Source: Solea solea (taxonomy: Eukaryota > Chordata > Actinopteri > Pleuronectiformes > Soleidae). Taken from it: DNA of 64,000 nt. Below the pieces are notes generated by a model. It was not told the origin of the DNA and made no database searches. It worked only from the letters and a program-made list of their open reading frames with translations. The stretch is from contig NC_081139.1 of the NCBI RefSeq assembly GCF_958295425.1, positions 17,648,388 to 17,712,387 of the forward strand, read 5' to 3'. This document shows positions 1 to 10,433 of the stretch, one piece after another. Each line of letters opens with the position of its first letter. Position 1 is the first letter of the stretch. Made by a program: the position numbers and the translations under genes.

Positions 1-533
1 AAATGAATGAAATCCTCTCGTGGAATATGATTAAAAACGTCCAGAAAAACACGACACAACACAAAGCAGGTCTGCTTTCGGTTCAAGGACTGTTCTCCGG
101 CGTGGGGGTTTGGAATCCCTGCCCCACATGACTCCACAGAAAGAATATATAATTTATATCACATTGTATAAAACTATATTAGCCATGTGGTAGACTGGCA
201 GACCTATCGCCAGATTGATAGACTCCAGCTCCAGGAGACTCTGATCAAGGTAATGGGGTATTGAAGTACTGCAGTGAATCGCTGAAGCAATGCACTGCCC
301 CATAAAACAACATTGTCCTTTTTTTTTTGTCAGCCAGTTATTTAATGTAGCCTGCTTCCATCCTCTGACCACCTGTGCATTACAGGCCTGCATGTTTGGG
401 AACCCTGGACTCTGTTCCTTGTATATACATACAACAATATATACTTTTATTATCCCAAGTAAATGGTCCTTTTTGTCTGTCAATTCAGCAGACTATATAA
501 CCTGCATGCAGTAGCTTATAAATGATGGGCTAA
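1..533. other. no gene seen
   Basis: Only short overlapping open frames without recognisable protein features; no repeat or RNA gene recognised. Confidence 0.5.
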
Positions 534-1054
534 CCCTTTAACACCAAGCGTGTTTCAGGCGACACGTTTGCATTACTGTAATTACGTGACGGTTCATGCT
601 ATCGGAAAAGTTCCAGCGGTTTCTGAAAGCAAAACCAACATGTGGTTATTACGGTCATTTCACCCACGCTGTTGCATGAAGCCGGCGAATCAGCGCCTTT
701 GTCACCAGAGAGGAGAGAGTTGGAAATATGCCTGTACATATATTTTCAATTTTTTGGCCTGTTTTTGGACAATTGAGTCAAGACTCAAACAAGTGTTATT
801 TTAAATATGTGCTATTCTGTTCAAATGTCAAATTTAACATGCACAATCTGGTGTTCCTGTACAACTATAACTATAGTATTGTTTCTAAATACATTGTTAA
901 TACACTATTTTGACATGCAGTAAATTGTAAATAACTATTGAAAGTTATTCTGGAAAAAAATAGCAAAAGGACATTTTCTGGCCCTTTTATGGTTAAAATA
1001 AGCAAAAAAAAAAAATAGTCCCGACAAACATTTTGAGGCTTAGGTGTTAAAGGG
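534..1054. mobile_element. piggyBac-like MITE
   Basis: The element has inverted termini: CCCTTTAACACCAAGC at 534-549 and its near-perfect complement GCTTAGGTGTTAAAGGG at 1038-1054 (one inserted base). It is flanked by CTAA (530-533) and TTAA (1055-1058), consistent with the TTAA target duplication of piggyBac transposons with one substitution. No transposase frame is inside its 521 bases. A partial second copy of its interior lies at about 18860-18996. Confidence 0.75.
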
Positions 1055-1058
1055 TTAA

Positions 1059-3119
1059 ATTAAGTGATGTCAAAATCAAATATCCTTTAACCAGCTCTAT
1101 TCTTTAAGTGACATTTAAGCCCATAGCACTGAATTGAAATACAACTAAACTGTGCTTCTTCTGTATGTATGGATAATGGATGGATGGTAAAGGTTGTGTT
1201 ACTGTGTTTGTGGTGGTTTTGTTGATACGTGTCATTATTTGATCGTCTCATATGGCACTTTCTCATTGCTGAGCATGAGCAGACTGCATATAGCTGTAAA
1301 GCTCTGTATGGTGAGGCAGCCGTGTGAGTCAACCTTGTTTCACTTCTTCCTTGACGCTGTGCGACATGTGTTTGATTGACATTCCTTTTTACCGGGAACT
1401 GCTTTTGCTCTTGTTCTGCATCACGGCTGTTCCATTCCAATAAGCCCTGCCACCAAACTAATTGGGCTTGGTGTGAAACCTTAAATTGCTCAACAGGCTC
1501 TGACAGGCAAAGAGAAAACAGCCACTGGTGGAGTTGCATGTGCTTCAGAAAAAAAATGTGTGTGGCACCGTTGACTGTCATAGATATTATGGGTAAAAAA
1601 AAAAAAAAAAATGTCAATCACTCCTCTGTTTTTGACAGCTAGGAGATGTACCTGTGTTTTTCATCATTCACCCAAAAGCAGTATGAATAAAGCACACAAT
1701 AGTACATTTTTAAACACATCACACACGATACACATTTTGCATCATTATCAAGTTCAATGACTTAAATCTGCAGTAGGCAGGACTGCAAGAAAAAAAGATT
1801 TTGCTTCAGTGTTCTCTGTCCTGAGCTGTTCTCATCACATGAGAATTATTATTATTAAAAATTATACAACTAGCCAGTTTATTTCATTTTTCTATTTGAT
1901 TGTTCCTAAATACATTTGAGATACCAGTTTATATACTTAATTTGGGCAGTACGTTAATTCTGGGTGTAAATATATTTGCATATAAATCAATTCATTCCAA
2001 AAATTACATTTTTAATAATCTCTTGAACTAATATTGTGATAGTACTTGTTTGTGTTTTAAATTGATTAGATATTCAACTTAAAGTATAAATAAAAAAAAA
2101 TTAAAAAATCATGATGTATTCCATCATAAAATTTTAGCGCAAACTAAATCGCCATCACAATTTCTGCAAAAACTGCAGCAAGATCATTTTGTCAAATCGT
2201 TTAGCCTCACTTTAGTCACATTATACTCAACAGTTGGAATTATTGATCCATTCAACCAAAAATGTCCCTGCAGTTGTACTTCAGGCTGAATTTAAAAACG
2301 GTAATAAATAAAAGTGACAAAAGCTACCCATACTTTTGATTTGTGGAACTTTTCCAGCTATTACCCAACAAAGATGACATTCAGTCATTGCTTTAAATAT
2401 TGTTGCACAATCTCGCTCTTGAATGAATCCAAAGGTGTGAACTGTCACACCCTCGACACCATGTCAGAATGTGATCTGTGTTGTTCTTTATCCATTAGAT
2501 TTGAAACCATGTTCAACCAATTATCCAATGACAACTGTGCATTTGGTCTAGGTTGATTGATTGTAATTGCTTGCCTCGTGTCTTTGTCCATTTGGAGGCT
2601 GGTGGAGACAGGAGTGCTGTGGTATTTCCTCACTTAATGGCTGTGAATTCATCGGTGCGCTCAGGTGCCTTTTGTCCTCTGGTAGTCTCTTTGTCCTCGG
2701 GCTAAGACGCACCCGATTCGGCCACATCTTGCGGGAAGATGGTTGATATGTGTTTGAACCCTGTTTTTATTTGATAATAATATCTATTTGATCTCCTCCT
2801 GGCCCGACTCTGCTGCACTTGGGTTGATACAACAGAAGCCTTCAGCCTCTTGTGGATCATATCTCGTTTTCTCTGCCGTGCAATTGATCTCAGGCTGTGG
2901 AAAGGAAACCTGCCAGCTTTACATAATTGGATTGCAAAAGATTGCTTCTCTCTTTGAGGCTCACATAAATCTCTGCACCTATTAGAAGGAATGAAGTAAA
3001 TCTTATTGTCATTTCAATTGTCTTTTATTGAAGGTATGCATCAGAGTTGTGCGCCCTATATGTCATGCTCCCTGGTATTACAGGCTCGTCCTAAAAAGAC
3101 TCACCAAATGTGACTGATT
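1059..3119. other. AT-rich unannotated stretch
   Basis: No gene recognised. A 176-codon antisense frame at 1087-1617 has low-complexity composition (starting in a poly-A tract that reads as phenylalanine) and no family resemblance. Poly-A runs occur at about 1597-1610 and 2090-2106. Confidence 0.5.
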
Positions 3120-3123
3120 GTGC

Positions 3124-3345
3124 AGCCCGTGGCCAGGTGGAAAGGGAACTTGACTTGTAACTGGAGGGTCGCCGGTTCAAATCCCCACCCGGCCAAAAAG
3201 GGCTGGGGTACCCTTGAGCAAGGTACCCAACCCCCAATGCTCCCCGGGCGCTACTCAGTGTGGCAGCCCACTGCTCCTAATTCTAGGATGGGTCAAATGC
3301 AGAGGAATATTTTCCCTAAGGGGATTAATAAACTTTGTGTCCGTA
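3124..3345 (+). mobile_element. tRNA-derived SINE
   Basis: It has an RNA polymerase III B-box-like GGTTCAAATCC at 3174-3184 and an A-box-like TGGCCAGGTGG at about 3130-3140. The body that follows (CCTTGAGCAAGGTACCCAAC and GGCAGCCCACTGCTCC) and the tail (GGGTCAAATGCAGAGGA, then GGGATTAATAAA) are typical of fish SINEs. Confidence 0.8.
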
Positions 3346-3409
3346 TGCTGCAAGGCAGCATATGCACTGTCCTGTCTATAATTTGAAATAATAATAATGA
3401 TAATAATTA

Positions 3410-4115
3410 GGGCTGCCAAAGTTAGCGTGTTAATTGTTGCAGTTAATACAGCCAAGATTAACGCGATAAAGTAATTTAACGCAGGTTTGTTTACTTCTGG
3501 TGTGCGCTGACCTCTGACATGAAAGCCGGAAATGATCCACATGAAACAGTCACAGGGATTGTTGGGCGCGAGGTTTCATTTTTAGAAGCTGAGCGACGGA
3601 ACCATCGATACAACTAAAGTTACCTGGGTGTCATTGCACAATTTATCGACAATGACTGTAATCCTGTAATCCTGTAATCCTTTGTCTTAACTGTCAAAAA
3701 AAACAAATCCACTACTAATTGCTGAGACCTGCACAGAGGAATTCCTCCACATCGCCAACGAGTGGAACGTAAGTGGCAAACTAACCACTCTAGGCCCTGA
3801 TAGTGTCCGTAATATACTGGCAGCTGCCCGGCGACTCAATTTGGATGACTAGACTTGGATGACCGATCAATGTGTGGCTCACTGTACTCTCATTCTCATC
3901 TTCTCTCTCTCTCTCTCTCACTTTATCATGACAAACCAAACGTGAATGTCTAATTTCTAAGGACATTCTCAGGTGGATTTTAAACAATTCCGTCTGAAAT
4001 GCACGCTGTGTGATTACGCATTCATTTAGTCATTAGAAGAAAAGCATACTTGTAATCGCGATTAATCTACATTAATGAATTTCAAAATGTGAGATTAATT
4101 AGGATTTTTTTCATT
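3410..4115 (+). mobile_element. internally deleted hAT transposon with transposase remnant
   Basis: The left end reads AGGGCTGCCAAAGTTAGCG with GTTAA/CGCG motifs and the right part has AATCGCGATTAATC, the pattern of a widespread fish hAT family. Between them 3730-3849 reads 40 open codons including HIANEWNVSGKLTTLG and ILAAARRLN, resembling the hAT (Ac/ZBED-type) transposase core, ended by TAG at 3850. The catalytic domain is otherwise missing and the right terminus is decayed, so it is inactive. A (TC)n run lies at 3902-3919. Confidence 0.7.
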
Positions 4116-4824
4116 TTAATAATAATAGTAACAAGGCTAAAACCTGCGGTTAATGCGAGTGCCTGTGACCTTTTCTTTTTAAGTTTCAGCAATACCTTTC
4201 AAGCTGTTTTGAGGAATCTTGAGTTTTTAACTCCATTTACTTGATACAGTAGATAAATTGCATCAGTTAACGACGCCATTTTGGTCAGTCTCAGCTGTGG
4301 AGACATTGGTACTGACGGCTCCATTTATAGTCTTTTAGATCATTATTTCTGCTTTTTCAATTGTGTTGTTTCTATGTATTGTTTTTATTTTGAACTATGA
4401 GCGCACAATAAAGACTTCAGTGTAATTATAATGTAACAGCAAAAAACAAGTTGGTCGACATTACAGAATAGGAAGATTAAGATGATACCATTTACATTTT
4501 AAAAATGAGCATGTTAAAACTAAAATTACGAGTGTTGTCGCGCGGTGATTTACAGCACATTGGTTTTAGTGCTGGAAAGGCTATAAAAGCTGCACAAGCT
4601 GAAACACAAACACTTCTAGAATGTGGAAATTGTTGATGATTTATCGGCTATCAGGCTGGAATAAGATGGCTTCTCTAGTACGGATCTGTACCATGTTCTG
4701 ACCTCTGAGCTACAGTACAACCTCCAACATTGACTCACGTAATGTTGACCGCTTTATCGGCCGTATCGGTATTTATGAAGGTCGTGGGGTTCTGGTGGGG
4801 TACACTAGAGTTGACAGTCAATGG

Positions 4825-4922
4825 AAGCCGGAGTACCCGTAGAGAACAGAGGAGCCCACTGGAAAAACATGCAAGCTGGGTTTTGAACCTGTGACCTTTT
4901 TGATGTGAGGCACCTTTTCTAG
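4825..4922 (+). repeat. fragment of a dispersed fish repeat (same family as 56986-57190)
   Basis: GAAGCCGGAGTACCC, AAACATGCAA, TTTTGAACC and GACCTTTTTGATGTGAGGC occur in the same order as GAAGCCGGAGAACCC and ACATGCAAACTCC in the copy near 57090-57140. This is the tail of a repeat very common in fish genomes. Confidence 0.55.
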
Positions 4923-5270
4923 CATGCTAAATGCTACTACTCCACTGTGTGCTCCATAGTAAAAAAAACAACCTCTAATGAATGCATCAGCTTTGTGGAA
5001 GACTAAACTACTTGTGATCAAATTAGAAAAAGAATGAGAAGCTGGAGAATGCACAAATGTGGCTTTTCAGATTAAAGAACTCTGCTGCCCCTAAGCCTGT
5101 TTCCACCTTTGAAATAATTTCACTACACTTTCCGCAGAGAGAGTTGTGATCATTCCCAGTTTCAGTGTGGTTGATGAGGCCTCGCTTAGTTCATTACAGT
5201 TTGTCACAGGCTACAAACACCATGCTCAGTGGACAAAAGCTTTGCATACTAATTTCAGCCACATACATTT

Positions 5271-5312
5271 TCCTCCTCCTGCTGCTGCTGGTGGTGGTGC
5301 TGCTGCTGCTGC
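5271..5312 (+). repeat. trinucleotide tract (CCT/GCT/GGT)
   Basis: Short runs of CTC, CTG and GGT triplets give alternating low-complexity frames (poly-Leu, poly-Ala). The overlapping small open frames are by-products of this tract. Confidence 0.8.
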
Positions 5313-5604
5313 ATCCCATTATCAAATGCTTAACGTTTGTCCTCGTACAAAAAGATGAAAGCACAGCATTTAACTAGCCTCTGTCTTTGACAAGGACAGT
5401 TTTTATTAAAGCACACAGGTGGGGTGTGTGGGTGGCGAGGATCAAAGTAAAGAGTCAAAGAGGTATTTTTTTATTTAAATGCAGTATTTATAGTGGCCAT
5501 TTGTTTTGATCATTTAACTCGGCACAAGGGGGTTAAACATGCACATTGGCCTCTGCTAGAACCATTGGAGTCGGAGGAGACTCAGCCTTCCCAGGTTTAA
5601 TAAA

Positions 5605-6195
5605 GTATTCAAGCAATATAAATGCAACACTGCATTTACTCTTATATGTGATCAAAATTTTGTAAAATCTTCAAATCATTTAAGAGCATGATTATTGCAC
5701 AGGCCAACTCTACACCTTTAGAAGACACTGAACTAAAGCTTCACATTTTTTTTAAGGTGGAGCAGAAAATCAGTATCTGGTTTGACCACCGTTTGCCTCT
5801 CACAGTCCAACTTATCTGCTTCACATAGATTTGTATCAAGTTTTTGATCACGGCCTGTGGAATACCGGTCCACTCTGCGGTCGCACCCGTCGATCCGAGC
5901 CATGAGCTTTGCTTGGCTGAGCTTTCCCTCAGATGGATTCACAGGAATTAAACCAACTGTTTGATCAGCCGTGTGGGTGGCTCATCTCAGCCGATCTCTC
6001 ACGTGACGACACTTGATGTGGACGGAGCGGTGACACATGGTCTGGGGTGATGAGGCCTGTAGGGTGAACTGCCAAATTCTCTGAAAGGATGTTGTAGGAG
6101 GCTTGTGTTGGTGAAATGATCGTTCATTTCTTGGACATCCCTGGAGTGAGCATTACAACGGCACACTCCATCATACCAACTGATATAATGGTTTG
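5605..6195 (-). mobile_element. internally deleted Tc1/mariner element, transposase remnant antisense
   Basis: The left end (AATATAAATGCAACACTGCA) resembles a Tc1-like terminal repeat. On the minus strand 5760-5880 corresponds to the C-terminal part of a Tc1 transposase (the IPQA region, then the NGG-like segment before the stop). Near 6065-6125 it carries the N-terminal helix-turn-helix part. The catalytic middle is missing and frames are broken. CAATAATCATGC near 5690 matches the subterminal part of this widespread fish family. Non-functional. Confidence 0.75.
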
Positions 6196-8284
6196 TATGC
6201 TGGCTGTCAGTTTCCTGCTACTTGATAAGCTATTAGCAAATTGTTATGGAGATGCTTAAGAGGAAAGCTGTTGTATTCATTGTTGTAAACCACATTTACT
6301 GTCGGAGACAAACAAAGACAGCGGAGGGCAAAGGATTAACCGTCAATCAATCCAGTTTAATAAGCATCGCGCTTGTCATACACATAAAATGTACACAACA
6401 ACAACATGAAGACAAGAGTTTTTCATGAAGAATGAAAAAACACACACAAAGGTATATTGAGGAAAATGCCAATATCACAAGTTTGCAAGTGAGGGAACAA
6501 CAGACGGAGTTTTACATTAATAAATGTAGATTAAATACAAATAAAACCCTAATAGTAAATAAGCAGACGTCATATGTATGTTATTTATTCTACTGGGCCA
6601 CTTTGTAATAACCTGTTGTGAATATTGCTGTAACTGCTCTAGAGACAGTACTTCAGATTCCAAAACTTATAGACACAGGCTATTTTTGTTTACAACAAAA
6701 TAAATTCTTATTTCATTCTTTAATCTGTAATTCCCAATTCTCCTTTACAATAACACACAATGACACATTAACATATTAAAAATCATATGGACAAAGAAAT
6801 TTGAATTAATAATAATAATAATAATGATGAAATAATGATGAAATAAGGAAAAATACTAACCGCATATGCAATGTAACCATATTTGTTTATTTTCCTGGGT
6901 ACCGTGTATGTCTTATGTCAACGTGTTCACTTCACCGTGTGGAAATGCATGAAAATGATAAATCTGCGAACATCAGAGCTCGTTTCCACTGGTCTTTTCT
7001 CTCCTGTGTGAAGGGATTTCCTCCTAAAACAGATGGGTCGCTTGTCACTCGGAGACAGACGGCAGCGAGGTAGGAGCAGGGAAAGGTAGGCAGGGAGGGA
7101 AGGGCAGAGAAAATAGGTCATTAATTCATCAAAAAGGATGAAGCTTACAGTCTTTGCTTTGCCTTTCAAAGGAACAGGGATTCATTTAATTGCAGTTTAA
7201 TGACCCTAATAAGCTGTCATATACTGTTTGCGTCCATGGCAACCCTGAAACCCCCGAATCCCCGTTTCACCCCGGTTTATCATTAACCTCCTCCTAATCT
7301 AATCTGGCACTGAAAAAGAGTCATACAATTGTGTTATGGGAATTTTTAAAAAGGGATAAACAAACAAAACATTGTACTACATTGTTGGAATGTTGGAATC
7401 TCTTTAAGATCTCATCCTTGTAGTTATAAAACAGTATACAGTGTATAACAGTTTATGACAGTGCAAAGCATCAATGGTGTCATGTAATAATGCTCTACTT
7501 TGTTTTAAAAATGAATATTTCACTAAGGCTTGACTTAAAATTGCAACACGTTCCATGATGTAGACGTAGTGCTCAAGCATCCAGACCTAAGACATACTTT
7601 TGGCTGTAGAGTAGGCAGGTGAGGTGGTGATGATAGGTATTTACACTTCACTGGGTCTCGTTTTGATAGTATTTTCTAAGTCTGTCTGGCCAGCGATATT
7701 ATTTTCAAGACTATTCAACTTGTCTGGTTAAGCAGAGTGCACGGGGCAGAAAGTCTCCAAATTTCTATTTCTATTAAAGAGACTGCATTACAAAGTATAG
7801 GCAAAACTTTACCTCTGTGGTTTGTGGTGAAAGTTTAAAATCCAAAGTTTGTTCCTCTCGTGCTCTGCCATTCATGTATCACCTTCCAACTGCACATTAC
7901 CAAACTAAGTAAGCAGCTCACTCAGTTAGACTAACTTTATTTATCTGTTTGACTGGGACCACTTATTCACAATGAACGCTTCATTAATTATTCTCCGGGT
8001 AAAAAAAATCCATATTTATTGAAAAGTCCAGGCTGTGTGCATTTCCTCCAAGTAGAGACACAGATCCTGGTATCAGATTTATTACTTCAGATTATAAGTC
8101 CAATTCATTTGGTTTGTCCATTTTCCTTCAATTGATGGTGGTGCCCCTCTTATAAAGTGTAGTGGATGCTGACGTATTCCTAGATAATTATCTTTGAATT
8201 TTTAAACAGCTGTTTGTCGAATCATTTCTGCCCAGAACACTTTTTGTCAATAGCTGAATATTAACTTAGTCCCTTGACAACTAT
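6196..8284. other. unannotated stretch with a possible conserved block
   Basis: No gene. An (AAT)n tract lies at about 6806-6823. The block 7190-7330 (TTTAATTGC, CCTAATAAG, a C-rich stretch and TCTAATC) looks less degenerate than its surroundings and could be regulatory; conservation cannot be tested here. Confidence 0.4.
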
Positions 8285-8708
8285 TGGCACTCTTACAACT
8301 CGGCTCTACTCTACTCAGTTTGGTATCAAGTGCGTTGTTTTCCTGTACGGAATCATTAGAATCAGTTAACTATAAAGATTTGTTCCCCGAATCGTTCAGT
8401 ACTTGCTGCACGACCTGAGACAGTCTCCATCTGACAAGGTCCCAGAACTTAAATAAGGCTGAACGGGTCGTGATTCGGCCCACGATCGCCGGCTTTCGAC
8501 AGTGCTGTCGCTAAATACACCAAACTCCACTTCCTTGCTTCCTTGCTCAATGTTAAGTCTTTTTACATACAGGTCCGCATTTGCGCTCATGGCTCTTCCA
8601 GTGACTGCACGTGACACTTTGGTTTCGGCTCAAACCAGGTACCAAGTACTGTAAAAAACCGAGTAGAGCCAAGCAGAGTACTACTAAAACTGTATAATGA
8701 AAAAGCCC
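8285..8708 (-). mobile_element. hAT-like MITE, copy 1 (inverted)
   Basis: The reverse complement shares blocks with the copies at 17165-17677 and 23046-23688: GGTGTATTTAGCGACAGCAC, GAAAGCCGGCGATCG and a TACTTGGTACCTGG block. CGGCTCTACTC and its complement GAGTAGAGCC form inverted subterminal parts. No transposase. Confidence 0.65.
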
Positions 8709-10085
8709 CATATGACTCAAAGAGTCCGCGTGTAAAATGTAGGTGAAATTATTTTTAGTTGTGTACAACCATCTAAATTTCTGTTTTCATTACCCCAGAA
8801 AATGGTGATTGTACACTAATAATTAAGTTCATTGTTTTTTTCAATCAATTTAATATAATTTCCTTTAAATTTGACACACTGGACCTTTAAAGGCTCTTTT
8901 AAATGTCTTCTGGGATTCTTTGCGACCAGTGAAGTGCCCAGCAGGTTGTTGTTCTGTGTAAGTGGCTCTTAGAGATGCAGATGTAAGAGCCGAGTCATGC
9001 TTCATAGAAACAGAATGATATCATCTAGGTTGCGTGTCCTTTGTAGAACAACTGGACCTTGTCTTCAAAAAGGGACCTGAATCCAGATTGGATTTTCATG
9101 CAATGGTAAACATTTTTGCCCTAGTCGATAACTCCTAGTTTAGATTCTGTTCCCAGTAAATACGAACTGTACCAGCCTGCTGACAGTCGAGCATCTCACA
9201 TGTGTTGTTTTGTAAGCACTTGGTCCTCCATGTAGACAGCATGTGGTAATCATTATAGCAAGTGTCTCATGAACAACACACTGAATTTTGACAGAATTAT
9301 GGTGAAACCAGAGCTTTTTTTTTTTTGTCCCTTTCCTGTATTATGTATTTAATCGTTTATAGCTGACACAAATTGCTGTATATTTTAGTTGTTTGAAGTG
9401 TTGGCTATTTCAAAATGATTTATTTGCCCATGTGAGGACAGAGCCGTTTGACTTAACATGCCACTAAATCTCACATGTCGTCCTCCAGGTGATCTGCTGT
9501 GAGGTTCATTAAGAATAAAGACATAATGAGGCCAACTACTGTACAGCAAATGACCAAGAATAAAATGCCTCTGGCTGCGGTCATAATCATTTTCATTTAT
9601 TTCTTGACTTACACTTTGCCAACAAGTGCAGTTTTGGGCTCCTGACTGCGAAAGTCTCTCGTAACATATGTAGGACTGAACAATGAATGGTTTTTGCAAA
9701 TCTAGTTTTCAAAATCGAGTTTAAAAACAATGACATTTTATTGGTTTACATTTGTTTTTTCTATGTACAACGCTAACAAAAAAAAAACAGGTAATACATC
9801 CAGTATATTGGAGACACTTGAACACAACATAAAGGTTTTCATTATTTCTTTATTTTCATGATCTTATACAGAGTGTCCTATACTATGGGATCCAGGTGGT
9901 TGCAGTTTGTCTGAATCTTCAACCTTTGATGGCACTAAACCTAAACTACACACTGGTCCTGTCTCATGGAAATGCCTTATCAAAGTTTGAAGCAGTTAGA
10001 AAATAAAGGATAAACTGAAGCTCATTTGATTTTTTTTTGACATAAATTGTTAGTACAAGTAATTGCTTTAAGATTAAAAATAGTA
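8709..10085. other. unannotated stretch
   Basis: No gene. A phrase common at the end of fish MITEs (ACACACTGGACCTTTAAA-like) lies at about 8873-8890. Short antisense frames at 9385-9699 carry no recognisable domain. Confidence 0.45.
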
Positions 10086-10433
10086 GGGATGCACAATATC
10101 ATCAGCACGAAATTGGCTGTATATTGGCAAACATGCCGAGATCTGCTGATAGGACTATTGACTAAAATAGTAGGCTGAAAAAGCTGCTCCCTCCTTGACT
10201 TATATACTAGTGCCCCCTACAGCTTTTATTTATTTTGCACAGTAAAGATATGTTATATCCACTGCTGCGACATATGTATAAAAAATATGATTTTAATTTC
10301 ACTACAGAAGAGACTAAATGACCTTTGCAGTCGGGCAAAGGGAAAGGTGTGTATATATATTGGTATCGGTTATCAGCCCAAGCACTCGCGGCATATCAGG
10401 ATATCGGCAAAAAGTTCAATATCATGCATCCCC
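10086..10433. mobile_element. non-autonomous DNA element with GGGATGCA termini
   Basis: GGGATGCACAATATC at the left end and GATATTGAACTTTTTGCCGATATC read on the opposite strand from GGGATGCATGATATT at the right end form imperfect inverted termini of about 13-15 bases. The interior has ATTGGTATCGG/TATCAGCC-type phrases typical of a widespread fish element. No coding capacity. Confidence 0.5.

Larger units (their letters stand above)
4116..5600. other. unannotated stretch
   Basis: No gene recognised. It contains a dispersed-repeat fragment (4825-4922) and a CTG/GGT trinucleotide tract (5271-5312), listed separately. Confidence 0.5.

Noticed and set aside
1087..1617. 176-codon antisense open frame
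   Set aside because: Low-complexity start from a poly-A tract, no domain, no splice or codon-usage support; probably chance.
5146..5377. Two overlapping 70-codon frames with leucine/alanine runs
   Set aside because: Caused by a trinucleotide tract; the hydrophobic run is not a credible membrane segment.
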